Below, in pieces: positions 24,213-33,240 of a DNA stretch of 64,000 nucleotides (its first letter is position 1; each line of letters begins with the position of its first letter). The notes below the pieces were generated by a model, which saw only the letters and a program-made list of their open reading frames with translations, ran no database searches and had not been told where the DNA came from. A program made the translations under genes and the position numbers. The DNA is taken from positions 233,079-297,078 of the forward strand of contig JAFTXG010000028.1 in assembly GCA_017461725.1 (NCBI GenBank), given 5' to 3'. Source of the stretch: Lachnospiraceae bacterium. Its GTDB lineage: Bacteria; Bacillota; Clostridia; Lachnospirales; Lachnospiraceae.

Positions 24213-25634
24213 ATGGGCGGATTTTTTGGTATCGCTTCCAAATCTGACTGCGTGTTTGACCTGTTCTACGGCGTTGACTACCACTCTCATCTCGGTACCC
24301 GACGCGCAGGTCTGGCGGTCTACAGCGAGGAAAATGGCTTTGACAAGGCTATTCACAACATTGAAAACGCACCCTTCCGTACAAAATTCACAAAAGAGTC
24401 CAACGAAATGCAGGGCAACCTGGGTATCGGCTGCATTTCTGATTTCGAGGCACAGCCGATTCTGGTGCGCTCCCAGCACGGCACCTTCGCCATCACCACA
24501 GTCGGCAAGATTAATAACATTAGTGAGATTTTAGAGAAACACATCAGCGGAAACGCTCACTTCTTCGAGATGTCCGGCGGTGAGATCAATCCCACCGAGC
24601 TGGTCGCCTCCATCATCAATCAAAAGGAAAACTTTATCGAGGGGATTCGATTTGCCCAGGAGGTCATCGAGGGCTCCATCAGCATTCTGATCCTCACCCC
24701 CAAGGGCATCTACGCTGCCCGGGACAAGATGGGCAGAACCCCCATCGCCATTGGAAAGAAAGAGGATGCCTTCTGCGCCTGCTTCGAGAGCTTTGCATTC
24801 CTGAATCTGGGCTACACCGCCTACCGTGAGCTTGGCCCCGGCGAGATCGTTGTGATGACCCCCGACAGGGTACAGACACTGGTTGCTCCCGGAAAAGATA
24901 TGAAGATCTGTACCTTCCTCTGGGTCTACTACGGCTACCCCTGCTCCTCCTACGAGGGCATTTCCGTCGAGGAGATGCGCTACAACTGCGGACGGGCGCT
25001 GGCCAGACGCGATCAGGAAAAGGGACTCACCAAAACACTGGATACTGCTGCCGGCGTCCCTGATTCCGGTCTTGCACACGCCATCGGCTACGCCAACGAG
25101 TCCCATATCCCCTTCTCCAGACCCTTTATCAAGTATACGCCCACCTGGCCACGGTCCTTTATGCCCACACACCAGAGCAAGCGCCACCTGATCGCCAAGA
25201 TGAAGCTGCTGCCGGTTCATAATCTGATCGAGGGCAAGAGCCTTCTGATGATTGATGACTCCATCGTCCGCGGAACTCAGCTGGGTGAGACCACCGAGTT
25301 TCTGTATGACAGCGGAGCCAAGGAGGTCCACATCCGCACCGGCTGCCCTCCGATCATGTACAGCTGCAAGTACCTTAACTTCTCCCGCTCCACCTCCGAG
25401 ATGGACCTGATCACCCGCCGCGTGATCATGGAACTGGAGGGTTGTAATCCCGGTGACGAGGTCGTCGCCCAGTATGCCGATCCGGACAGCGAGAAGCACA
25501 AGGCGATGGTGGACAAAATCTGCGAGATGCTCCACTTCACCTCTCTGGCATATCTGAGACTGGACGATATGCTGGATTCCGTGGGAATCGACAAATGTAA
25601 GCTGTGTACATATTGCTGGAACGGAAAGAAATAA
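24213..25634 (+). CDS. PurF-like amidophosphoribosyltransferase homologue with degenerate glutaminase domain
   Basis: A 473-residue homologue of glutamine PRPP amidotransferase. The C-terminal phosphoribosyltransferase half keeps the PRPP loop LLMIDDSIVRGTQ (344-356) and four Cys (233, 385, 462, 465) placed like the 4Fe-4S ligands of Bacillus PurF. The N-terminal class II amidotransferase half is degenerate: the sequence starts MGGFFGI where active enzymes have MCG, so the nucleophilic Cys is absent; the HNRY/HTRY and HNG motifs are also lost (GCISD, TVGKI). It may use free ammonia, or have a different acceptor. Start ATG 24213 follows CGAGG. The metallopeptidase-like gene follows 34 bases later. 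Confidence 0.85.
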   Translation: MGGFFGIASKSDCVFDLFYGVDYHSHLGTRRAGLAVYSEENGFDKAIHNIENAPFRTKFTKESNEMQGNLGIGCISDFEAQPILVRSQHGTFAITTVGKINNISEILEKHISGNAHFFEMSGGEINPTELVASIINQKENFIEGIRFAQEVIEGSISILILTPKGIYAARDKMGRTPIAIGKKEDAFCACFESFAFLNLGYTAYRELGPGEIVVMTPDRVQTLVAPGKDMKICTFLWVYYGYPCSSYEGISVEEMRYNCGRALARRDQEKGLTKTLDTAAGVPDSGLAHAIGYANESHIPFSRPFIKYTPTWPRSFMPTHQSKRHLIAKMKLLPVHNLIEGKSLLMIDDSIVRGTQLGETTEFLYDSGAKEVHIRTGCPPIMYSCKYLNFSRSTSEMDLITRRVIMELEGCNPGDEVVAQYADPDSEKHKAMVDKICEMLHFTSLAYLRLDDMLDSVGIDKCKLCTYCWNGKK

Positions 25635-25668
25635 AGCTTGTAAAAATGCCAACTTGCGAGGTACAGCT

Positions 25669-26706
25669 GTGGATTTAATCGAAGCATATCATGCTGCAAA
25701 TGCCATTCTCAATACGATTGATTTTAATGACTTGTTTGAGGGATTTCATCCGTACGGATTTGCGCTGTATAACAGCAATGAAATAATCATTGACGGAAAA
25801 GCCATCCCTTATCAGGAGGATTTCAGAGGCAATACCTCAATCCTGTACAAGGGCAAATATATTGCAATTTGGAACATGGAATTTGACCCTGTTGACGATC
25901 CGGAGCATCTTGCCTATTGTTTGGTGCACGAAATGTTCCACTGCCACCAGTGTGCAAACCACGAATCGAGGTACCCTTCTGATTTTGAATTGCTGAACTA
26001 TCCCGATGATGTAGAAAACTATATAAACAAATACAACGAAAACAGGTATCTCGCCAATGCGTATGAGCAGCGGAATATCATGCTGCTGCGCAAGTTTGCC
26101 TGTATTAGAGAAAGCCGTTATAAGAAATATCCCTCTATGGTATGTCAAGAGTGGAAAGCGGAAACCTTAGAAGGAATGGCAGAATATATCGGCCTGAAAG
26201 CGTTGAGACGCATCAATGCTGACAAATATAATACTATTGTCAACGATTACCTTGGAAAGCTCAAGGTGGAAACTGATTTGCTGTTTGATGTAAGACGAAT
26301 ATCCTATTTTACCGGCACGATCTATTTCTTATGCTTGGAGCAATTTGGCTTTTCCGTCAACAATGTCTTCGACAGCGAACAAACCGCATACGAGCAAAAC
26401 AGCATCGACATCACGGGAATCACGGCAGAGATTCTTCCTTGCGATTTCATTCCAAACAAATATGCAGAACTTGTGAAGAAAAAAGAAGCTAAAGTCAAGG
26501 AGCATATTCAACACTCAAAATACATAGAGAGCCATGCGTTTATTTGCGGATATGACCCTATGAATATGTTCCGTGTTGGAGATATGGTTTATTGCAGCCA
26601 CTTTGTCTGCCTGAACGAAAATGACGAAATTAAAACGATCCATTCTGCGATAGCACTACAATTAGCGGAAAACTCCAATCAAACTGTGGTTGGATATTAT
26701 ATTTAA
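25669..26706 (+). CDS. Uncharacterised protein with HExxH zinc-peptidase motif
   Basis: 345 residues. H87-E-M-F-H91 plus a distal E172 in EGMAEYIG fit a gluzincin-type zinc site. There is no signal peptide or membrane helix, so it is predicted cytoplasmic. The family and substrate are unknown to me. The start is GTG 25669 because GCGAGG lies 7 bases upstream; a TTG at 25654 precedes that site and is rejected. It is visibly more A+T-rich than its neighbours and probably came by transfer. It is likely cotranscribed with the PurF-like gene and ends in a strong terminator. Confidence 0.7.
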   Translation: MDLIEAYHAANAILNTIDFNDLFEGFHPYGFALYNSNEIIIDGKAIPYQEDFRGNTSILYKGKYIAIWNMEFDPVDDPEHLAYCLVHEMFHCHQCANHESRYPSDFELLNYPDDVENYINKYNENRYLANAYEQRNIMLLRKFACIRESRYKKYPSMVCQEWKAETLEGMAEYIGLKALRRINADKYNTIVNDYLGKLKVETDLLFDVRRISYFTGTIYFLCLEQFGFSVNNVFDSEQTAYEQNSIDITGITAEILPCDFIPNKYAELVKKKEAKVKEHIQHSKYIESHAFICGYDPMNMFRVGDMVYCSHFVCLNENDEIKTIHSAIALQLAENSNQTVVGYYI

Positions 26707-26710
26707 TGCG

Positions 26711-26750
26711 AAACGCCAGACTGCACTTACAGTCTGGCGTTTACTGTTTT
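26711..26750. terminator. Terminator between convergent transcription units
   Basis: A perfect 13-base stem AAACGCCAGACTG/CAGTCTGGCGTTT with a 6-base loop (26711-26742), then ACTGTTTT. It serves the metallopeptidase-like gene and could also stop the polyamine operon. Confidence 0.85.
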
Positions 26751-26780
26751 ACGACCACTGCCTTATCGGCGGCTTGATTT

Positions 26781-28676
26781 TTACTTCGCATTGCTCGCGG
26801 CAATCTTCACCTTACTCCACAGGTTACTGATCACCTTTCTGGTCTCCGCGTTATAGACAAACACCTCGTCAAGATCATAGTCCGTTCTCGGCAGGTAGGC
26901 ATTGATCCCCTCGTAGTCTCCTCCCTCACCGGACAGGTCCTCCATGACCGCCTGGATCGGGGAAGTATAACCCACATAGCCGGAGTTGTCATAGGCCATA
27001 TCATAGCCGCAGACAAAGTTGATAAACTCATGGGCCAACTCTACATTTTCCGCGTTGGCGGGGATGACCATGGAGTCAAACCAGAGATTGGTGCCCTGCT
27101 CCGGCATATAGAAGCCCATATTTTCATTTTCACTCATAATATAGGTGGCATCACCGGAATAACACAGGCCGAGGGCCTTTCTGCCCTGCGCCATGTTATC
27201 GATGATCTCGTCGGTCACGATCTCCGGCTTCATGGTGCTCACACACTCCACCAGCCAGTCAAAGGCGGCATCCAGCTCGCCCTGATCTTCCGTATTCATG
27301 GAATAGCCCAGCGCCTTCAACGCCATCATAAAGGAATCTCGCTCCGAATCGTAGAGATAAATATCTCCCCGATATTTCTGATTCAGGAAAATATTGAATC
27401 CCTGCGACTCCAGATCCTCTATCGAAACCTTTGTCTTGTCGTAGACGATGCCCACTGTACCCCAGAAATAGGGAACCGAGTACTCGTTGGTCGCGTCGTA
27501 GGGCTGATTTTTCACCGCATCCAACAGCGCATCCACACAGTTAAGTTTTGACTGATCCAGCTTCTGCAGGTAATTTTCCTCCCTCAGGCGCTGAATCATA
27601 TAGTCACTGGGAATCACGATATCGTAGGATTCACCGTTGGCCACCTTGATATACATCTGCTCGTTGGAGTCGAAATTCTCCATGACAACGATGGCTCCGG
27701 TCTGCGCCTCGAACAAGGGAACGATCTCCTCGCCGATATACTCTCCCGGCATATACACATACAGAGTCTGTCCCGCATAGGGCAAATCAGACTCTTCCTT
27801 CTTCGTTCCCACTGCCACCAGCACGATGACAGACACCGCGCAGACAGCGGCTGCGATGGGCAAAAGCAGGCTCTTCTTTCCGACCTCCGCCTTTTTCCTC
27901 TGCTTCTCCATCAAAACAGGCATCACATTGATGACCAACAGTGCCAGCATGATGATCACCACCACGAGAGTGGACACCGCATTGATGCTGGGATTGACAC
28001 GCTTGCTCATGGTGTAAACCATGATACTCAGGTTTTTGACACCGTTACCGGTGACGAAATAGGAAATGATAAAATCATCCACCGACATGGTAAACGCGAT
28101 CAGCGCTCCGGAAAACACGCCGGGCATGATCTGCGGCACAATGACCTTGGTGATCGCCTGGAAAGGCTTGGCACCCAGATCCATGGCCGCGTCCGCCAGG
28201 TTCGGATCCAGAGAGCGGATCTTCGGCATGACGGAAAGAATCACATAGGGAATACAGAACGCCACGTGGGCCAGCAGCATGGTCATATATCCCTTGTCCA
28301 CCTTGAAGGTGATGAACAAAAGCATAAAACCGATGGCTGTGACAATATCCGGGTTCATCAGCGGCAGATTGTTTACCTGCTTCATCAGATCGCGGATAAT
28401 CTTCCTGGACTTACTCAGACCGATGGCTGCGATGGTGCCCGCCACTGTGGAGATCACCGTGGCCAGCAGCGCGATACTGAATGTGGTGTACAGCGCTTCC
28501 ATCATATCCCGGGATTCCAGCATGTGCTCATACCAGCGCAGGGAAAATCCGGTAAATACGGTCAGTGACTTGCCCTCATTGAAGGAGAACACCATCATAT
28601 AGAGGATGGGGAGATAGAAAAACGCGATCATCAGGATCGTCAGCGTTTTTCCGATGGGACGTTTGCCTTTTTTCAT
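26781..28676 (-). CDS. potCD: Spermidine/putrescine ABC transporter permease-binding protein fusion (PotC-PotD)
   Basis: 631 residues. The first 265 or so form a PotC-type permease with six helices and an EAA loop (DAAMDLGAKPFQAITKVIVPQ). A further helix (about LLPIAAAVCAVSVIVLVAVG) leads to a PotD-type polyamine-binding domain (about 300-631, beginning LPYAGQTLYVYMPGEYIG), which is thus tethered at the outer face and needs no signal peptide. This fusion is known from Firmicutes. The start at 28676 follows AAAGGAGG; the longer frame reads through the preceding gene. It is the last gene of potA-potB-potCD. Confidence 0.93.
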   Translation of the reverse strand: MKKGKRPIGKTLTILMIAFFYLPILYMMVFSFNEGKSLTVFTGFSLRWYEHMLESRDMMEALYTTFSIALLATVISTVAGTIAAIGLSKSRKIIRDLMKQVNNLPLMNPDIVTAIGFMLLFITFKVDKGYMTMLLAHVAFCIPYVILSVMPKIRSLDPNLADAAMDLGAKPFQAITKVIVPQIMPGVFSGALIAFTMSVDDFIISYFVTGNGVKNLSIMVYTMSKRVNPSINAVSTLVVVIIMLALLVINVMPVLMEKQRKKAEVGKKSLLLPIAAAVCAVSVIVLVAVGTKKEESDLPYAGQTLYVYMPGEYIGEEIVPLFEAQTGAIVVMENFDSNEQMYIKVANGESYDIVIPSDYMIQRLREENYLQKLDQSKLNCVDALLDAVKNQPYDATNEYSVPYFWGTVGIVYDKTKVSIEDLESQGFNIFLNQKYRGDIYLYDSERDSFMMALKALGYSMNTEDQGELDAAFDWLVECVSTMKPEIVTDEIIDNMAQGRKALGLCYSGDATYIMSENENMGFYMPEQGTNLWFDSMVIPANAENVELAHEFINFVCGYDMAYDNSGYVGYTSPIQAVMEDLSGEGGDYEGINAYLPRTDYDLDEVFVYNAETRKVISNLWSKVKIAASNAK

Positions 28677-28681
28677 CCTGA

Positions 28682-29518
28682 TCACTCCTCCTTTCCGCCC
28701 TGATTGCGGTCCTCGACCTTCTTCACCGCCATCATGAGAAGCATCATGATCACTGCCATGATCATGGAGATGGCACTTCCGAAATTCCACTCACCGACGG
28801 TGATAAACTGATTCTCGATCAGGTTGCCGATCAGGAAATACTGACCGCCGCCCAGGAGCTTCGGGATAAAGAAGGAACTGATGGCCGGCAGGAATACCAG
28901 CGTAATACCGTTGATCACGCCGGGAATCGACAGCGGCAATGTGATCCTGCGGAAGGTCTGGACAGGGTTTGCGCCCAGGTCGGCTCCTGCCTCCAGCAGG
29001 GAGTGATCCATCTTACACAGGGAAGTGTTGATCTGCAGGATCATAAAGGGAATAAAGTTATATACCATACCCAGAAGCACAGCGCCCTCGGTATACAAAA
29101 GCTCCACATCTCCCAGGCCAAAGATACCGAGAATCTGCTGGATGAGGCCGCCCTCGCTGAGCAGACCGATCCACGCGTAGGTGCGCACCAGCATATTGAT
29201 CCAGGTGGGGATCGTGATACACAGAACCAGCATATTCTGCACCTTCTCGTCGCTGCGGGCGATGAAGTAGGCCACCGGATAGCCCAGCAGCAGGCAGATC
29301 ACGGTGGTTTTTACCGCAATCACCAGGGATCGCCACAGAATCACCAGAAAGTCCGGGTCAGTGAAGAACTTCACATAGTGGTCCAGCGTCAGGGAAAAGG
29401 ACACAATGCTGTTTCCCTGCTCCATGAAGGAGTACATTGCGATCAGACCCATGGGAAGGATCAGCATCAGCGCCGCCCATACAATATAAGGAATCGCCAA
29501 TTGTGCAAATTTCTTCAT
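28682..29518 (-). CDS. potB: Spermidine/putrescine ABC transporter permease (PotB)
   Basis: 278 residues, six helices, with the EAA loop ADLGANPVQTFRRITLPLS that docks on PotA. It pairs with the PotC half of the downstream fusion to form the channel. Start ATG 29518 shares its A with the potA stop (TGATG), so the genes are translationally coupled; a TTG at 29521 is rejected. Confidence 0.94.
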   Translation of the reverse strand: MKKFAQLAIPYIVWAALMLILPMGLIAMYSFMEQGNSIVSFSLTLDHYVKFFTDPDFLVILWRSLVIAVKTTVICLLLGYPVAYFIARSDEKVQNMLVLCITIPTWINMLVRTYAWIGLLSEGGLIQQILGIFGLGDVELLYTEGAVLLGMVYNFIPFMILQINTSLCKMDHSLLEAGADLGANPVQTFRRITLPLSIPGVINGITLVFLPAISSFFIPKLLGGGQYFLIGNLIENQFITVGEWNFGSAISMIMAVIMMLLMMAVKKVEDRNQGGKEE

Positions 29519-31095
29519 CAATATACCATCCTTGACATAACATGAATATCTTCGGGGAAGAAGGTCAGGCCGACCTGCTCTCCCACTGCGGAATAGTCGG
29601 TCGTATGGATCTTGAACTCGCGTCCGGTGGTCCAGAAGGTAATCTTGTAAACGCCCTCCTTCACTTTTTCCGGCTCAAAATCGTAATCCACACTGATGTC
29701 AATGCTCTGATTCTCGTCACTCAATTTCCATCCCTGCGCGTTTGCCCAGGTCTTCAGATCGGTGTCCAGCGCCTGGGACTCCAGGATCTCATCTGCGGTC
29801 TTAAAGAAGTTGAAGGCCATGATCGCCTCGTTTTTCTTTTCGTTCTTGACGAAGGACTGATTGACCACAAATATCTTGCGCTCAATGCTGGTACCGTTGG
29901 CCGTGGTGAAGGTCACGGGATACTGACCGATCTCCTCCTGCAGGTCATAATCCACTCTGGCGATGGACATATACTCGTCGGTCTCCGGATTCCACGCCTG
30001 GGCGTTGGACAGAGCGATGATCTCCTTGTCATCCAGTTTCTGCACGTCCTCCACGTCCACATAGAAGTCGTTGGCGCTGATCTTCTCCTTGCCGTCCTCG
30101 CTGACCACGTCGTGGTTGCGGATCACATGCATATTGACGGAAACGTGGGTACCGGGCACGGTCTCCACGATAATTTCGTAGTGAACGCCCTTGAACAGGG
30201 TGCTCAGCACCTCGCCGGTCATCTTGCCCTTCTCCACCTCCACGATATCGATATCCTCGGGGCGGATGACCACATCCACCGGCTCATTGGGCTTAAATCC
30301 GTAGTCCACACAGTCAAAGGTCTTGTCATCGAAGCGAACCTTGTAATCCTCCACCATGACACCGGGCAGAATATTGCTCTCTCCGATGAAGCTGGCAACG
30401 TACTTGTTGGCAGGCTCGTTGTAGATTTCCTCGGGTGTGCCGATCTGCTGGATCTCGCCGCCTTTCATGACCACGATCTGGTCGGACATGGTCAGCGCCT
30501 CCTCCTGGTCGTGGGTGACAAAGATGAAGGTGATGCCGACCTCCTGCTGGATGCGCTTCAGCTCGTACTGCATCTCTTTTCTGAGTTTCAAATCCAGCGC
30601 TGCCAGCGGTTCGTCCAGAAGCAGAACCTTGGGCTCATTGACCAGCGCTCTGGCAATAGCCACACGCTGCTGCTGTCCGCCGGAGAGCAGGGTGGGTTTT
30701 CTCTTCTCGTAGCCCTCCAGACCGATCAGCTTTAACATCTTCATGACCTTCTGGTCGATGACGTCCTTACTCATCTTCTTGATCTTCAGGCCGAAAGCGA
30801 TATTGTCATAAACGCTCATGTGCGGGAACAAGGCATATTTCTGGAATACCGTATTTAGCTCGCGCTCATAGGGCGGCTTCTGGCTGATGTCCTCACCGTC
30901 AAAGATCACACTGCCCTCGTCCTGATCCAAAAATCCACCCAGAATACGCAGCAGCGTCGTCTTGCCACAGCCGCTGGGACCCAACAAGGTAACAAATTCC
31001 TTTTCATAAATGTCAAGGTTAACGCCCTTTAGGACGATCTGTCCGTCAAAACTCTTCACGATATTGCGAAATTCGATCAGTTTCTTTCTCTCCAT
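29518..31095 (-). CDS. potA: Spermidine/putrescine ABC transporter ATPase (PotA) with a domain insertion
   Basis: 525 residues, well above the usual 350-380. Walker [10 protein letters not shown] (39-47), signature LSGGQQQ (137-143), Walker B VLLLDEP (157-163) and H-loop H195 are intact. A TOBE regulatory domain starts near 240 and its last strand ([13 protein letters not shown], about 508-520) is at the very C-terminus. Between them (about 325-500) lies an insert with two similar units starting AQAW and AQGW, each with a VDYD...Y.(V/I)TF pattern like surface Ig-type repeats. It is energised in the cytoplasm, so such repeats are unexpected. Start ATG 31095 after GGAGG. Confidence 0.93.
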   Translation of the reverse strand: MERKKLIEFRNIVKSFDGQIVLKGVNLDIYEKEFVTLLGPSGCGKTTLLRILGGFLDQDEGSVIFDGEDISQKPPYERELNTVFQKYALFPHMSVYDNIAFGLKIKKMSKDVIDQKVMKMLKLIGLEGYEKRKPTLLSGGQQQRVAIARALVNEPKVLLLDEPLAALDLKLRKEMQYELKRIQQEVGITFIFVTHDQEEALTMSDQIVVMKGGEIQQIGTPEEIYNEPANKYVASFIGESNILPGVMVEDYKVRFDDKTFDCVDYGFKPNEPVDVVIRPEDIDIVEVEKGKMTGEVLSTLFKGVHYEIIVETVPGTHVSVNMHVIRNHDVVSEDGKEKISANDFYVDVEDVQKLDDKEIIALSNAQAWNPETDEYMSIARVDYDLQEEIGQYPVTFTTANGTSIERKIFVVNQSFVKNEKKNEAIMAFNFFKTADEILESQALDTDLKTWANAQGWKLSDENQSIDISVDYDFEPEKVKEGVYKITFWTTGREFKIHTTDYSAVGEQVGLTFFPEDIHVMSRMVY

Positions 31096-31202
31096 CTGCC
31101 ATCTACCTCCAAATCTACAAGGCGAGCGACGCTCATTTGATGTATCTTAACATATTCTCGCAAAAAAATCTATGTATATCCACGTATTTCCAAAATAAAT
31201 TG

Positions 31203-31245
31203 TCGAAAAAAATACCACACATCTCCATTGCAAGAAGATGTGTGG
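31203..31245 (-). terminator. Terminator of the TM2/hypothetical membrane operon
   Basis: Minus-strand hairpin CCACACATCT...GATGTGTGG (31215-31245) followed by TATTTTTT. It lies between the membrane-protein gene and potA. Confidence 0.8.
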
Positions 31246-31283
31246 CACGATACGTTTTATTTTGATTTCTGCAAGACAGCCTG

Positions 31284-32636
31284 TCACTGACTCTCCGGAT
31301 GTCTCGAATAGAATCTGGCCAGGAAATAGGGATTACAATTCCAGAAATCGTAATCGATATATCCAATCGCATATCCATCCAGTGTTTTCAGATTTTCCAG
31401 CAAATGAGGAAACTGGCAGTAGTACTGCATCACCGCAAGACAGGTGCCGCCATTTACGGCAGGAATCTCCTTGATCATGAACTGTCCTGTCCAGGTATCC
31501 GTATGATGATGTATGGGAATATACTCCGTCAAATGCTCTGTTTTTGTTTCATTAGCATAATCGGCGGCCAACATCCCCAGACCAAACATCTCATTGGACA
31601 ACTGACGGTAATCCGAAGAACTGAGTTTTCCTTCGCTGTAGCTCTTATCAATATCATGTGCCAGCGAATATACACTCATGTGTGCCGCAAAACGCTGCAT
31701 CTCACTGTGGGCAGGAACCTGATAGCTCACCGTATTTGCTCTTGATCTGGTAACCACCGTTCTCGAGATGGCATCAAATACCATACACTGTGCCTCGTCA
31801 CGGAAATAGGACATAATCTCCGCGTTATCTGCCTCCAACGGCGCAAACAGCGGCGAATACTCATCTGTCGCCTCAAATTCCTTACCGGGCTCTCTCTCGA
31901 TGATCCTGGTCTCCCAGTCCGCGTAGCGATCACAATTGATCACCGAGTGCAATTTCCACACATCGGCAACATTTACCTGCCACCAAAATGCAGGAGGGAA
32001 TCCCTCTCCCATGAAATCAAGCAGATCCTCCTCAGTCAAAACATCCGCGTTCTCCTGATACCAGTTCTGCTGCCACTCGGTCAGCTCGCGGCGAAGCTCC
32101 GGCAAAAGGTTCGTCAGACTTGTCTGAAGCTTGATCAGCTTGTCAAAGGACTTATTATACAGGGATTCTTCCTTCTTTTTGGAAGCAAGACTCTTCAACG
32201 TGATCACGGCAAACACCGCAATGATTGCCAGTGTAAGAATACTCCCCGCACTGAGAAATGCCGCTACAAAGTACAACACAGCAGCTCCTGCGATCCAGCC
32301 AAACTCCTTCGTCTGGACATAGATCGCAATCAACAATGCAATCGTGTAAATCGCTCTGATTTTTCCCGCACTGTCGCCCAGCGGAATGACCAGGTACAGA
32401 AGAAGCCAAAGAATAATCGCCACGGCAACAATGGTCAGGCTTTTCTTTTCCTTCTCCGTATCCGAAGACACTCTGCCGCCGTCTGCATTATCCATGACCA
32501 CGGCCAACAGGCGCTTCATCTCCCATATTCCGTCCGAATACTGCAGACTAACTTTACTGGTTCTGATCATACCGCGAAAGTAATTATTGACATACACTCC
32601 GCGCTCTATGATTTTTTGATTTTTCTCTTCACTCAT
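31284..32636 (-). CDS. Uncharacterised membrane protein (450 aa)
   Basis: No family recognised. Residues about 65-150 contain four hydrophobic helices, preceded by a polar N-terminus (start MSEEKNQKIIERG) and followed by about 300 soluble residues that begin with a predicted coiled-coil-like stretch (SLYNKSFDKLIKLQTSLTNL). The C-terminal part has conserved-looking aromatic and His-rich stretches (YIPIHHHTDTWTG; GYIDYDFWNCNPYFLARFY). It is probably a membrane-anchored cytoplasmic domain protein. It lies 21 bases downstream of the TM2 gene, in one operon. The region is more A+T-rich than the surrounding metabolic genes. Confidence 0.6.
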   Translation of the reverse strand: MSEEKNQKIIERGVYVNNYFRGMIRTSKVSLQYSDGIWEMKRLLAVVMDNADGGRVSSDTEKEKKSLTIVAVAIILWLLLYLVIPLGDSAGKIRAIYTIALLIAIYVQTKEFGWIAGAAVLYFVAAFLSAGSILTLAIIAVFAVITLKSLASKKKEESLYNKSFDKLIKLQTSLTNLLPELRRELTEWQQNWYQENADVLTEEDLLDFMGEGFPPAFWWQVNVADVWKLHSVINCDRYADWETRIIEREPGKEFEATDEYSPLFAPLEADNAEIMSYFRDEAQCMVFDAISRTVVTRSRANTVSYQVPAHSEMQRFAAHMSVYSLAHDIDKSYSEGKLSSSDYRQLSNEMFGLGMLAADYANETKTEHLTEYIPIHHHTDTWTGQFMIKEIPAVNGGTCLAVMQYYCQFPHLLENLKTLDGYAIGYIDYDFWNCNPYFLARFYSRHPESQ

Positions 32637-32657
32637 AACAGCAACCTACGCTTTAAC

Positions 32658-33008
32658 TTACTGCGCTTTTCTCTCGTAGTATTCCTTAAGCATAATCTCA
32701 TACTTCAGACGGTTGGGGCTTACAAATCTGCCATTTCCGTCCTTAAACTTACCGATCACGATCAGGAACATATCGATCAGCCATCCGATGTAAAGGAAGT
32801 TAGCTGTACACAGACACAGAACTCCTCTTCCGGGACGTCCTACATAAAAATAGTGGCAGTGAAGCAGGGAAAGCAGAATACATGCAACAGGATTTTTGGT
32901 GCTGTACTTATCCAGCTCCGCGCGGATCGCCTTCTCCTCAGCGTCCATATTTGAGAATCCGGCATTGTTAAGCGCCTGATCTCCGGTTACGTCGTAATTC
33001 TTAGCCAT
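32658..33008 (-). CDS. TM2-domain membrane protein
   Basis: 116 residues. The C-terminal half has two hydrophobic segments joined by a short loop with a GRPGRG motif, typical of TM2 proteins (NPVACILLSLLHCHYFYVGR, then LYIGWLIDMFLIVIG). The function of bacterial TM2 proteins is unclear. Start ATG 33008 has AGAGAGGA upstream; a longer frame from 33047 lacks a site. First gene of a two-gene operon. Confidence 0.8.
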   Translation of the reverse strand: MAKNYDVTGDQALNNAGFSNMDAEEKAIRAELDKYSTKNPVACILLSLLHCHYFYVGRPGRGVLCLCTANFLYIGWLIDMFLIVIGKFKDGNGRFVSPNRLKYEIMLKEYYERKAQ

Positions 33009-33059
33009 AGTAAAATCCTCTCTTTCTTTGGTGTAATTACTACACACTTTGTTCTTTTA

Positions 33060-33088
33060 ATCTTATCAAGCGTTAAGATGGTTGTCAA
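33060..33088 (-). promoter_or_regulatory. Sigma-A promoter of the TM2 operon
   Basis: Minus strand TTGACA (33083-33088), a 17-base spacer, TAAGAT (33060-33065). Confidence 0.75.
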
Positions 33089-33165
33089 TCTTTTCTAAAT
33101 TTTTTATTAAGATTTTGTTAAATTGTCTTTTTTTGCGTACCTCAAAAAAATCTTTGACAAAACGC

Positions 33166-33194
33166 TTTACATTCCCGTTTTAGTATAGTAAACT
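33166..33194 (+). promoter_or_regulatory. Promoter of the amino-acid ABC operon
   Basis: TTTACA (33166-33171), a 17-base spacer, TAAACT (33189-33194). A consensus TTGACA at 33154-33159 lies slightly upstream and may contribute with a different -10. Confidence 0.55.
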
Positions 33195-33240
33195 GTTACC
33201 ATATTAAATTATTGTATTTACACGAAGAGGAGACTTGATT

